Below are positions 46,695-56,200 of a stretch of 64,000 bases of DNA, in pieces. Within the stretch, counting starts at the first letter, position 1; each line of letters opens with the position of its first letter. The position numbers and the translations under genes were made by a program. Location: positions 62,001-126,000 of the forward strand of contig NZ_SIJH01000009.1 of assembly GCF_004762095.1 (NCBI RefSeq), written 5' to 3'. This stretch comes from Tabrizicola caldifontis (GTDB lineage: Bacteria > Pseudomonadota > Alphaproteobacteria > Rhodobacterales > Rhodobacteraceae). The notes below the pieces were generated by a model. The model worked only from the letters and a program-made list of their open reading frames with translations. It ran no database searches and had not been told where the DNA came from.

Positions 46695-47969
46695 TCAGTC
46701 GTCCGCGGCGAAGACCTGCGTCCCGGCGACCCAGGTTGCCAGCACCTTACCCTCCATCCGGGCGCCGTCAAACGGGGTGTTCTTCGATTTGGACCGCAGC
46801 TTGAAGCGGTCCAGCAGGAAGGGCGCGTCGGGATCGAACAGGATCAGGTCGGCCGGCGCGCCGGGGGCCAGGCGTCCCTGCGGCAGACCCAGGCGCCGGG
46901 CCGGGTTCAGGGCCATGGCGCGGAAAAGTGCCGGCAGGGTAAGATGTCCGGCGTGGTAAAGCCGCATCGCGGCGGGCAGGAAGGTTTCCAGCGCGACCGC
47001 ACCGGGGGCGGCTTCCTCGAAGGGCAGGCGTTTCGACTCCTCGTCAGCGGGGGTGTGCATCGAACTGATCACGTCGATCTGCCCCTCGGCCACGGCAGTT
47101 ACCATTGCCAGCCGGTCCGCTTCCGACCGCAGTGGCGGGGTCAGCTTGAAGAAGGTGCGGTAGTCACCCACGTCGAATTCGTTCAGCGTCAGATGGTGGA
47201 TCGACGTGCCGGCGGTCACGTTCAGCCCGGCGGCGCGGGCGCGGGCAAGCGCGGGCAGCGATTTCGCCGTTGTGATCTGGTCGGCGTGGTAGGCGACACC
47301 CGTCATCTCGACCAGGGCGAGGTCGCGTTCCAGCCCCATGCGTTCGGCCATGGGTGACACGGCGGGAATGCCGCGCAGGCTGGCGAACTTGCCCGAGGTC
47401 GCCGATGCGCCTGCCGACAGCGACGGATCCTGCGGGTGCCCCACGACCAGCGCGCCCAGCGATCGCGCATAGGCCATGGCGCGAGTCAGGGCCTTGGCAT
47501 TGGTCGAGACGCGGAAGACATCGGTGAAGGCGATGGCGCCCGCGTCGCGCAGGAAACCGATCTCCACCATCTCGTGCCCGTCGCGGCCCTTGGTCAGCGC
47601 GGCCATGTGGCGGATGCGCACCGGGGCTTCGGCTGCCCGGCGGGTCACGAATTCAAGCGTCTCGGGCGTGTCGATGGCCGGGATCGTGTCGGGACGCGCG
47701 ATGATCGTGGTCACGCCCCCCGCCGCCGCAGCAAGCCCCGCCGAGCGGAAGCTTTCGCGGTGCCGTTCGCCGGGCTCGCCAATCTTTACCCCCAGATCAA
47801 CGATGCCGGGGGCAAGGCACTTGCCGGCGCAATCGATGACCGTGGCCCCTTTCGGTGCAGTTCCGTCGCGGGCAAGGATCGCGCCTCCCTTCACGGTCAG
47901 GCTGCCGGGTGCGTCGGTTCCGGCCTCGGGGTCGATCAGGCGGGCATGGGCGAAGTGCAGCGTCGTCAT
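46695..47969 (-). CDS. pyrX: Dihydroorotase-like protein lacking metal ligands (PyrC'/PyrX type)
   Basis: The 424-residue amidohydrolase-fold protein resembles type I dihydroorotase, but its active site is not conserved. Where catalytic enzymes have DPHVHFREPG, this protein has DLGVKIGEPG (residues 58-67), so both His ligands and the substrate Arg are missing. Where DHAPH with its catalytic Asp is expected, it has SMHTPADEESK. This matches the inactive PyrC' chains that assemble with aspartate transcarbamoylase in some bacteria, and pyrB lies two genes upstream. A functional dihydroorotase should be elsewhere in the genome. The start at 47969 (MTTLHF) avoids overlap with the upstream PH gene. 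Confidence 0.82.
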   Translation of the reverse strand: MTTLHFAHARLIDPEAGTDAPGSLTVKGGAILARDGTAPKGATVIDCAGKCLAPGIVDLGVKIGEPGERHRESFRSAGLAAAAGGVTTIIARPDTIPAIDTPETLEFVTRRAAEAPVRIRHMAALTKGRDGHEMVEIGFLRDAGAIAFTDVFRVSTNAKALTRAMAYARSLGALVVGHPQDPSLSAGASATSGKFASLRGIPAVSPMAERMGLERDLALVEMTGVAYHADQITTAKSLPALARARAAGLNVTAGTSIHHLTLNEFDVGDYRTFFKLTPPLRSEADRLAMVTAVAEGQIDVISSMHTPADEESKRLPFEEAAPGAVALETFLPAAMRLYHAGHLTLPALFRAMALNPARRLGLPQGRLAPGAPADLILFDPDAPFLLDRFKLRSKSKNTPFDGARMEGKVLATWVAGTQVFAADD

Positions 47970-47976
47970 GGGTTGG

Positions 47977-48429
47977 TCACCTTCCGCGGCTCGCGGCCGC
48001 ACCGATCCGCGCGGCGACCGCTGCGGCATCGGACTGATACTTGATCAGATGCTTGTCGCCCGAAAGCGTCACGACCTGCACCGCGCCAAGAAAGGGGCGG
48101 GCCGTCCGGATCTGCTTCAGCGGGATCGCCCGGCCTCCGGGGCCGAGCAGGCGACGGTCCGTCAGGCGCCAGGTCTCGCTCAGGGCTTCCGAGGCCAGAT
48201 AGGCCGCCCTTGCACCGATCGCGATGGCTGCCCCAAGGGGCCCAGCGACGGGGTAGGGATTGCCCTGCCACATGAGGATCACCCCCGCCGCGGCGCCAAG
48301 AACCACCGCCATGACCAGATGTCCCTGCCAGTAGGCGCGCCGGTCGGCCCGGAACTCTGCCACCACGGTCTCGCCGTCCAGCAGGGGTGTGGCATGGCCC
48401 ATGATGCTGTCGGGTTCGATGCGGGACAT
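47977..48429 (-). CDS. PH-like domain membrane protein in pyr cluster
   Basis: A 150-residue protein with two helices (about 35-80, including HLVMAVVLGAAAGVILMWQG) and a C-terminal bacterial PH-like domain (TWRLTDRRLLGPGGRAIPLK, then IRTARPFLGAVQVVTLSGDK). Bacterial PH proteins of this shape have no agreed function. It sits between the 49-residue protein (2 nt) and the dihydroorotase-like gene (7 nt), so it is cotranscribed with both. Confidence 0.75.
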   Translation of the reverse strand: MSRIEPDSIMGHATPLLDGETVVAEFRADRRAYWQGHLVMAVVLGAAAGVILMWQGNPYPVAGPLGAAIAIGARAAYLASEALSETWRLTDRRLLGPGGRAIPLKQIRTARPFLGAVQVVTLSGDKHLIKYQSDAAAVAARIGAAASRGR

Positions 48430-48431
48430 GC

Positions 48432-48581
48432 TCAGGCAATCCAGATGATGAGGGCGGTGAAGAGCGCAAGAAAGACAAGGACGGCCGCAGCCACCATGCC
48501 GCCCTGACGCAGTTCCTGCCTTGTCGGCTTGCGGTCGGGATCCGGGGTCACGTCGCGCCCCGTTTCTGCTGGTTGTCGCAT
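48432..48581 (-). CDS. 49-residue single-pass membrane protein
   Basis: A small protein with a charged N-terminus (MRQPAETGRDVTPDPDRKPT) and one C-terminal helix (about 28-49, MVAAAVLVFLALFTALIIWI). I chose ATG 48581 over an upstream in-frame TTG at 48638 that lacks a ribosome binding site. It lies 61 nt after pyrB and 2 nt before the PH-like gene. Its composition is realistic, but support is by position only. Confidence 0.62.
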   Translation of the reverse strand: MRQPAETGRDVTPDPDRKPTRQELRQGGMVAAAVLVFLALFTALIIWIA

Positions 48582-48642
48582 CTCTTGCGCCCTTCGCTGC
48601 AGGGCGGAAGGGAAACGGACCTCGGAAAGGCGGGCCAACGGG

Positions 48643-49605
48643 TCACGCCATCATCCCCACGATCTTCCGCCCGCGTTCGGCCCTGAGATTCCGCGCCAGA
48701 AGGTCCATGCAGGCCATGCGCACGGCGACACCCATTTCCACCTGGTCCTGGATAACCGACCGGTTGATGTCATCGGCAAGTTCGCCGTCGATTTCCACCC
48801 CGCGGTTCATCGGACCGGGGTGCATGACGATGGCATCGGGCGCGGCATGGGACAGTTTTTCCGCGTCAAGCCCGTAGCGGTGGTAGTATTCGCGTTCGGA
48901 CGGGATGAAGCCGCCGTCCATCCGTTCCTTCTGCAGCCGCAGCATCATCACGACATCGGCGCCCTTCAGGCCTTCGCGCATGTCGTCGAACAGCTCGCAG
49001 CCGAAATCCTCGACGCCGGACGGCATCAGGGTTGGCGGCGCGATCAGGCGCAGACGGTTTTCCATCTTTCCCAGCAGGATCAGGTTCGACCGTGCCACCC
49101 GCGAATGCGCGATGTCGCCGCAGATCGCCACGGTCAGGCGTTGCAGCCGCCCCTTCGCCCGGCGGATGGTCAGCGCATCCAGAAGTGCCTGGGTGGGATG
49201 TTCGTGCCGCCCGTCGCCCGCGTTCAGCACCGCACAATCCACCTTCTGCGCCAGAAGGTTGACAGCCCCGCTTGCCCCGTGACGCACCACCAGAAGGTCC
49301 GGGTGCATCGCGTTCAGCGTCATCGCGGTGTCGATCAGCGTCTCGCCCTTCTTCACGCTGGAATTGGCGACCGACATGTTCATCACATCCGCCCCCAGCC
49401 GTTTTCCGGCCAGTTCGAAGCTGGATTGCGTGCGGGTCGAGGCTTCGAAGAAGAGGTTGATCTGCGTCATTCCCGCCAGCACGTCGGATTGCTTCACCGT
49501 GCGGCGGTTCAGATCGACGTAACGTTCGGCCAGATCGAGGACCGTGGTGATCTCCAGCGGTGAAAGCTGTTCGATCCCCAGAAGGTGGCGGGCGCGGAAG
49601 GCCAT
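48643..49605 (-). CDS. pyrB: Aspartate carbamoyltransferase catalytic subunit
   Basis: PyrB condenses carbamoyl phosphate and aspartate in pyrimidine synthesis. The 320-residue protein has the carbamoyl-phosphate loop [20 protein letters not shown], the [12 protein letters not shown] block, and the aspartate-binding end [20 protein letters not shown] with [12 protein letters not shown]. The start at 49605 has an AGGGA site 9 nt away. It is the first gene of a cluster leading to two small membrane proteins, the inactive dihydroorotase-like chain and plsY. Confidence 0.96.
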   Translation of the reverse strand: MAFRARHLLGIEQLSPLEITTVLDLAERYVDLNRRTVKQSDVLAGMTQINLFFEASTRTQSSFELAGKRLGADVMNMSVANSSVKKGETLIDTAMTLNAMHPDLLVVRHGASGAVNLLAQKVDCAVLNAGDGRHEHPTQALLDALTIRRAKGRLQRLTVAICGDIAHSRVARSNLILLGKMENRLRLIAPPTLMPSGVEDFGCELFDDMREGLKGADVVMMLRLQKERMDGGFIPSEREYYHRYGLDAEKLSHAAPDAIVMHPGPMNRGVEIDGELADDINRSVIQDQVEMGVAVRMACMDLLARNLRAERGRKIVGMMA

Positions 49606-49717
49606 GGGCAAGTCCCTGCAGATTTGACCCTCTATCGCAAACCGGTGGGGCGGGGGCAAGCGCAAGGCGGCGTGGATCGCTCTGGCACCGGATCGGCCCA
49701 GGGCCTAGTCTCGGGCC

Positions 49718-50509
49718 ATGGGAATCGCCGCAGACATCGCCGGGGACTGGCACGCCGCCCTTGCCGCGCTGGCATGGCAGGTCGAGGCCGGTGCCGACGA
49801 GGTGATCGGCGACGGCCCGCTGAACCGCTATGAGCTTGCAGCCGAGGGAAGGAAACCTTCCGTCCCTGCGCCCGCAGCACCTGCGTTGCCCGAGTCGGTT
49901 GCCGCGGCCGATCCGGTCCAGGTGGCGCAGGCGGCGGCGGCGCGGGCCCGGACACTGGAGGAGTTGCGATCGGCCATCCTGGCCTATGACCATTGCGATC
50001 TGAAGAAGGGGGCGCGGAACACGGTCTTTGCCGACGGCAACCCTGCGGCGCGTGTCCTTATCCTGGGCGAGGCGCCGGGCGCGGACGAGGACCGCGAGGG
50101 GCGGCCCTTCGTGGGGCGCGCCGGGCAGCTTCTGGACCGGATGTTCGCGGCGATCGGTCTTTCCCGCTCCAGCACCGATCCGCAATCGGCGCTTTACATC
50201 ACGAATGTCATGCCCTGGCGCCCGCCGGCAAACCGCGACCCCGAACCTGCGGAAATCGCCATGATGCGGCCCTTTGTCGAGCGCCACATAGCCCTGGTCG
50301 ATCCGGCGGTGATCGTGGTCATGGGCAATACGCCGCTGGATGCGCTGACCGGCAAGCGCGGCATCCTGCGGGCGCGGGGAAACTGGATGCAGGCCCTGGG
50401 CAGGCCACTGCTGCCGATGACCCACCCGGCCTATCTGCTACGCAATCCCTCTGCCAAGCGTGAGGCCTGGGCGGATCTTCTGTCCTTGCAGGAAAGGCTT
50501 CGCGGGTGA
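49718..50509 (+). CDS. Uracil-DNA glycosylase (family 4/5-like), without Fe-S cysteines
   Basis: The 263-residue protein has a low-complexity N-terminus (about 1-80) and a UDG fold: motif A is LGEAPGADEDREGRPFVGRA near 115-135 and motif B is MTHPAYLLRNPSAKREAW near 232. Family 4 enzymes normally bind a 4Fe-4S cluster through four Cys, but this protein contains a single Cys (in AYDHCDLKKGARN). So it either lacks the cluster or belongs to a separate alphaproteobacterial subgroup. It removes uracil from DNA. Its stop overlaps the next ATG. Confidence 0.87.
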   Translation: MGIAADIAGDWHAALAALAWQVEAGADEVIGDGPLNRYELAAEGRKPSVPAPAAPALPESVAAADPVQVAQAAAARARTLEELRSAILAYDHCDLKKGARNTVFADGNPAARVLILGEAPGADEDREGRPFVGRAGQLLDRMFAAIGLSRSSTDPQSALYITNVMPWRPPANRDPEPAEIAMMRPFVERHIALVDPAVIVVMGNTPLDALTGKRGILRARGNWMQALGRPLLPMTHPAYLLRNPSAKREAWADLLSLQERLRG

Positions 50510-51138
50510 TGCTGCCGGTCGAGCCGCTTGTGCTTCTTGCCTTCATCCCCGCCGCGCTGGCGCTGAACCTGACGCCGGGGGCCGATATGATGTTCTGCCT
50601 GGGCCAGGGGTTGAAGGCCGGGCGGCGGGCGGCGATGGCGGCGAATTTCGGCATTGCGCTGGGCGGCATGGTGCATGTGACGCTGGCGGCGCTGGGCCTG
50701 GGGGCGCTGGTTGCGGCACATCCGGCGGCCTTCGAGGCAATCCGATGGCTGGGGGTCGGCTATCTGGCGTGGCTGGCGGTTGGGGCGCTGCGGGCATCGC
50801 CCTTCGCGGGCGAGGTGGCGGTGGTGCACGCCCCGGCCGGGCGGGTGTTCCTTCAGGCGCTGGCGGTCAATCTGCTGAACCCGAAGGTGATCCTTTTCAT
50901 TCTGGCCTTTCTGCCGCAGTTCGTGAACCCAGCGCGCCCGATGCTGCCGCAGTTCCTGATGCTGGGGGCGGTGTTCAGTCTGGGCGGACTGCTGGTCAAC
51001 GGCGCGGTGGGCCTGTTTGCCGGGTCCATCGGCCAGCGGCTTGCCCGGTCGGCCGGTCTGGCGCGCTGGCTGTCCCGGATCAGCGCCACCATCTTCGGTG
51101 CGCTTGCCCTGCGGCTGGCGCTGATGCCAAGGAGCTAG
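50509..51138 (+). CDS. LysE family exporter
   Basis: This 209-residue inner-membrane protein has the LysE/RhtB layout of six helices, opening with LLAFIPAALALNLTPGADMM, the family's conserved NxTPGPD-like motif. It likely exports amino acids or similar metabolites. The ATG (50509) overlaps the glycosylase stop; a GTG one codon earlier is also possible. It is followed 2 nt later by moaB. Confidence 0.9.
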   Translation: MLPVEPLVLLAFIPAALALNLTPGADMMFCLGQGLKAGRRAAMAANFGIALGGMVHVTLAALGLGALVAAHPAAFEAIRWLGVGYLAWLAVGALRASPFAGEVAVVHAPAGRVFLQALAVNLLNPKVILFILAFLPQFVNPARPMLPQFLMLGAVFSLGGLLVNGAVGLFAGSIGQRLARSAGLARWLSRISATIFGALALRLALMPRS

Positions 51139-51140
51139 AG

Positions 51141-51683
51141 ATGAGCCGCATCGACGAAAGCCTGCCCTTCCACCCGGTCCGCATAGCGGTGCTCACGGTC
51201 AGCGACACGCGGACGCCCGAGACGGACCGGTCGGGTGATGCCCTGGTCGAACGGCTGACTGCGGCGGGCCACTTTCTGGCAGGCCGCGGCATCGTGGCGG
51301 ACGACCGCGCGCTGATCGTGGAACGGCTGCGGGCCTGGATCGCGGACCCGCAGGTGGACGTGATCCTGACAACCGGCGGCACGGGGCTGACAGGGCGCGA
51401 CGTGACAGTAGAGGCCCACCGCGAGGTTTACGAGAAGGAGATCGAGGCCTTCGGCACGGTATTCACCATTGTCAGCATGCAGAAGATCGGGACCAGCGCC
51501 GTGCAAAGCCGTGCGACAGGCGGCGTTGCGGGGGGCACCTACCTTTTCGCCCTGCCCGGCAGCCCCGGCGCCTGCCGCGACGCCTGGGACGAGATCCTGG
51601 CCTTCCAGCTGGACAGTCGGCACCGGCCCTGCAACTTTGTCGAGATCATGCCCCGGCTCGAGGAGCATCTCCGACGGAAATAG
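51141..51683 (+). CDS. moaB: Molybdenum cofactor biosynthesis protein MoaB
   Basis: A 180-residue MogA/MoaB-type protein that adenylylates molybdopterin. The MPT-binding motif is DVILTTGGTGLTGRDVTVEA near residue 75, and FALPGSPGACRDAWDEIL lies near 140. The start at 51141 has an AAGGAG site. The longer frame reaching back to 50460 is a shadow of lysE. Confidence 0.93.
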   Translation: MSRIDESLPFHPVRIAVLTVSDTRTPETDRSGDALVERLTAAGHFLAGRGIVADDRALIVERLRAWIADPQVDVILTTGGTGLTGRDVTVEAHREVYEKEIEAFGTVFTIVSMQKIGTSAVQSRATGGVAGGTYLFALPGSPGACRDAWDEILAFQLDSRHRPCNFVEIMPRLEEHLRRK

Positions 51684-51777
51684 CCGTCTTCTGCGTAACA
51701 TCTGCGTAGGTTGGACCTTCCGCACTGGCGGTTGGGGTCCGATGCGCTAGTCTTTGCGCGGCAAACACGGGGCAGGC

Positions 51778-53232
51778 ATGCGATTTGTCGGACGAAGCCT
51801 TCTAGGTCTTCTGCTGCTGGCGGTGACGCTGGCGCTCTTGGGGCTGGCAGCGATCACGCTTGGCAATGCGGTCCGCCAAAGCCTTGCCCCCGGTGGCCCG
51901 GCCCGCCCCGCGCAGGAGCGGGTGGTGGCGGCGAATGTCCTGACCCTTGCCCCGTCTGAGATCGCCCCGAAGCTGGTCGCCTACGGCAGGGTCGAGGCGC
52001 GGCGGACGCTCGACATCCGCACCCGGCAGTCGGGAACGGTGGTCTGGGTGGCCGACAGCTTCCGAAACGGCGGCAGCGTGGAGGCGGGCGCACTTCTGGT
52101 CCGTCTGGACCCGGTGCCTGCCGAGGAGGCCCTGGCCCTGGCCCGGGCCAACCTGGCCGAGGCCGAGGCGTCGGCGGCCGAGGCCGAGGCGGCGGCAGGG
52201 CTTTTGATCGAGGATCTGGCTGCGGCCGAGGCGCAGCTTGCCCTGCGCCGTCAGGCACTGGCACGGCAGGAAGAGATCGCTGCGCGTGGCGCAGGTTCGC
52301 CGCAGGCGGTCGAGACGGCAGAGCTGGCCGTGTCGGCGGCCGAACAGGCGGTGCTGTCGCGCAAGCAGGCGCTGGCTTCCGCGCGGGCGCGGGTCGATCA
52401 GACAGCTGTTGCCGTGACCCGGGCCCGGATCGCGCTGGGCGAGGCAGAGCGGGCCCTGGCAGAGACCGAGATTCACGCCGGGATCGGCGGCCTGGTGGAC
52501 GGGGTAGGCCTTGTTCCCGGTGCCGTGGTGACTGCGAACGAGGTGCTGGGCCGGATCATCGACCCTGCGGTGCTCGACGTGGTGGTGCGCCTGTCCACGG
52601 CGCAGTTCGCGCTGCTGCTGGATCAGGCGGGCGCTCTGCGGCCGGCGGCCGCCGATGTGCGGCTGGAAGGGGCCCCGGGTCTGGAGGCGCTGACGGGCCG
52701 GCTTGACCGCGTGGGCCCGGCCGTTGGCGCAGGTCAGACCGGACGCCTTGTCTATATTGCGCTGGATGCCCTGCCGCGGGGGCGGGAACTGGTGAAGCCC
52801 GGGGATTTCGTCTCGGTTGCCATTTCCGAGCCGCCCCTGACCGATGTGGCGCAGGTGCCGGCAACGGCGGTCGGTCGTCAGGGCACGGTGCTGGCACTTG
52901 GACCCGAAGACCGCTTGCAGGAGGTCGCCGTCGAGGTGCTGCGGCGCCAGGGCGACGACGTCATCCTGCGGGTCGGGGCGCTGGCGGGCCGCGAGATCGT
53001 GGCCGAACGCTCGGCGCTTCTGGGCGAGGGCATCCGCATCCGTCCGATTCGCCCCCAGTCGTCGGATGCGATGGTTCCGCTGACCCCCGAACGCCGGGCC
53101 CAGCTGGTCGCCCTTGTCGAGGCCGACACAAGCCTCAGCCCCGAGGGACGCGCGCTTCTGCTGCAACAGTTGCAGGCCCCGGCGGTGCCTTTGCAGGTTG
53201 TTGACCGGCTGGAAGGCCGGGCGGACGGATGA
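51778..53232 (+). CDS. RND efflux periplasmic adaptor subunit
   Basis: This 484-residue membrane-fusion protein has an N-terminal signal or anchor helix (about 6-30, LLGLLLLAVTLALLGLAAIT), a barrel-sandwich hybrid split around a long alpha-hairpin (about 115-235, Ala/Glu-rich coiled coil with LARANLAEAEASAAEAEAAA), then beta-barrel and MP domains. It bridges the inner-membrane permease encoded immediately downstream and an outer-membrane channel, which is not in the window. Its stop precedes the permease ATG by one base. Confidence 0.93.
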   Translation: MRFVGRSLLGLLLLAVTLALLGLAAITLGNAVRQSLAPGGPARPAQERVVAANVLTLAPSEIAPKLVAYGRVEARRTLDIRTRQSGTVVWVADSFRNGGSVEAGALLVRLDPVPAEEALALARANLAEAEASAAEAEAAAGLLIEDLAAAEAQLALRRQALARQEEIAARGAGSPQAVETAELAVSAAEQAVLSRKQALASARARVDQTAVAVTRARIALGEAERALAETEIHAGIGGLVDGVGLVPGAVVTANEVLGRIIDPAVLDVVVRLSTAQFALLLDQAGALRPAAADVRLEGAPGLEALTGRLDRVGPAVGAGQTGRLVYIALDALPRGRELVKPGDFVSVAISEPPLTDVAQVPATAVGRQGTVLALGPEDRLQEVAVEVLRRQGDDVILRVGALAGREIVAERSALLGEGIRIRPIRPQSSDAMVPLTPERRAQLVALVEADTSLSPEGRALLLQQLQAPAVPLQVVDRLEGRADG

Positions 53233-53233
53233 G

Positions 53234-56200
53234 ATGGACCTGATCGGCTATTTCACCCGCCACCGCACCATCGCCAACCTGCTTATGGTGCTGATGCTGG
53301 TCGCGGGCTTGGCTTCGGCCGTGACGATGCGGGCGCAGTATTTCCCGGACGTGGTGGTGAACGAGGTCAGCGTGACCGTTCCCTGGGACGGTGCAGGTGC
53401 CGAGGATGTGGACCGCGCCATCGTTCAGGTTCTGGAGCCCGCGCTGCAGACGCTGGACGGCGTGGCCTCAGTCAGTTCCCGGGCCAGCGAGGGGCGGGCG
53501 GTCGTCACGCTGGAGTTCGAGCCGAACTACAGCCTGACCCGCGCCGAGGAAGAGGTGCAATCCGCCGTCGACAGCGTCACGACCTTGCCGGACGGCGCAG
53601 ACGAACCGATTGTCGCATCGTCAGCCTGGCGCGACCGGGTGACGGATGTGCTGATCTCGGGCCCGGTCGGCGTCGATCAGCTTGCCCGCTTTGCCGACGA
53701 ATTCACCGCACGGCTTTTCGCGGAGGGCATCACCCGGGCGACGATCTCGGGCCTTGCCGCGGCAGAGATCGTGGTCGAGGTCGCGTCGGCCACGCTCATG
53801 CAGCACGATCTGACCATGGCCGACATCGCAGCGGCGATCGGCGCGACCACCGCGCAGACCCCGGCTGGAGAGCTGGGCGAGGCCGCGCGGCTGCGTACGG
53901 GAACCGAGCGGCGCAGCGTGGCCGAGATTTCGGCCATCGTGCTGCGTTCGTCTGCCGACGGGGCAACGCTGACCGTCGGAGACGTGGCCTCGGTGCGAAG
54001 CAATGCCGCCAATTCGGGGCGTGCGGCCTTCGTGGGCGAGAACCCGGCCATGACGATCCGGGTGGACCGGGCCAGCGATGGCGATGCGATCCGCATGCAG
54101 GCCGTCGTTGCCGAGGTCGCCCAGGAGATGCAGCTTGGTCTACCGCCGGGGGTCACGGTGGAACTGGTCCGAACCCGCGCCGAGCAGATCAGCGACCGGT
54201 TGCTGCTCTTGATCGACAACGGTCTGACCGGACTGGCGCTGGTACTGATACTTCTGTTTCTGTTCCTGAACGCGCGCATCGCCTTCTGGGTGGCAGCCGG
54301 TATCCCGGTGGCGATGATTGCGGCGCTGGCCGGCATGCATGTCATGGGGCTGACGTTGAACATGATCTCGCTGTTCGCGTTGATCATCATGCTGGGTATC
54401 GTCATCGATGATGCCATCGTGGTGGGCGAACATGCCGATTTCCGTGTGCGCAGACTGGGCGAGCCACCGGCGATGGCGGCCGAGAATGCCGCCCGCTGGA
54501 TGGCGGCGCCGGTCATAGCCTCGTCCCTGACCACGATCATCGCCTTCCTTGGCCTTCTGGCCGTGGGCGGCCGCTTCGGCGAGATGATCATGGCGATTCC
54601 GATCACGGTCAGCATCGTCCTGATCGCCTCGCTGATCGAGTGCTTCCTGATCCTGCCGAACCACCTGAAGCATTCTCTGACGCACATCGGCCAGGACCGC
54701 TGGTATGACTGGCCCTCGCGCCAGGTGAACCGCGGCATGGCGTGGTTCGGGGTCCGGGTCGTGCGCCCTGCGACGCGCCTTGTCATTATGGCGCGCTATC
54801 CGGTGCTGGCGGCGGCGCTGCTGGCCCTGGCCGTGCAGGCAGCGCTGTTTCTGCGCGGCGAGGTGCAGTTCCGCTTTTTCGCCCCGCCGGAACAGGCCTC
54901 GGTCACCGGATCCTTCGCCATGCTGCCGGGCGCCACGCGCGACGATACGCTGGCGATGATGCGCGAATTGCAGCGCGCGGCGGATGCGGTCACCGCGCGG
55001 TTCGAGGCGGAATACGGGATGAACCCGGCAACCTTCGTGCTTGCCGAGGTGGGCGGTGCGATCGGTCGCAGCCTGGCCTCGGCCGAAACGAAGTCGCCTG
55101 ACCTTCTGGGCTCGATCTCGATGGAGCTGATCAGCCCCGACCTGCGGCCCTATCCGACCTCGACCTTCCTGAATGCGCTTCAGGAGGAGGTTGTGCCGCA
55201 TCCGCTGCTGGAGGAACTGAGCTTCCGCAACGCCTTCTTCGGCCCCGGCGGTGCCTCGCTGTCGGTTGATCTTTACGGAGGCGAAGCCGAGACGCTGAAG
55301 GCGGCGGCCGAGGCGCTAAAGACCGCTCTTGCACCCTACCCAGAGGTTTCAGGGCTTGAGGACACGCTGGCCTACGACAAGGAAGAGCTGATCCTGACCC
55401 TGACCCCCCAGGGTGAAAGCCTGGGTCTGGATACCGCCGCGCTTGCCCGCCATCTGCGCAACAGTCTGGGCGGGATCGAGGCTGCAACCTTCCCCGAGGG
55501 GCCGCGTCAGGCTTCGATCCGGGTGGAACTGCCCGAAAGCGAACTGACGGCGGATTTCCTGGATCGCAACCTGATCCGCACCGGTCCGGGTGTCTATGTG
55601 CCGTTGGCCGATGTGGTCAGCGTCGAACGCCAGGCCGGGTTCTCGACCGTCCGGCGCGAGAACGGCCTGCGCACCGTCACGGTCTCGGGCAGCCTGGCCG
55701 AGGACGATCCGGCGCGCGCCACCGAGGTTCAACGCGCGCTGCGCGAGGAAATCCTGCCCCGCATCGCCGAGGACTACGGCCTGACCTGGGAGCTTTCGGG
55801 CCAGGCCCGCGACGAGCGCGCGTTTCTTAGCGGTGCGGCGCTCGGGCTGGTGCTGTGCCTTGTGGGCATCTACCTGACCTTGGCCTGGATTTTTGCGCAC
55901 TGGACGCGGCCCCTGGTGGTGATGTCGGTCATCCCCTTCGGCCTGGTCGGCGCGATCTTCGGCCATTGGGTCTGGGGGATGCCTCTGTCGATGTTCTCGA
56001 TCGTCGGGCTGATCGGGATGGCCGGGATCATCATCAATGATTCCATCGTGCTGATCAACACCATCGACCAGTATGCCCGGACCCGCACCCTTCGCGCTGC
56101 AATCATTGACGGGGTGGCCGACCGCTTCCGCCCGGTTCTGCTGACCACGGCAACAACGGTGCTTGGTCTGATGCCGCTGCTGTACGAACGCAGCTCGCAG

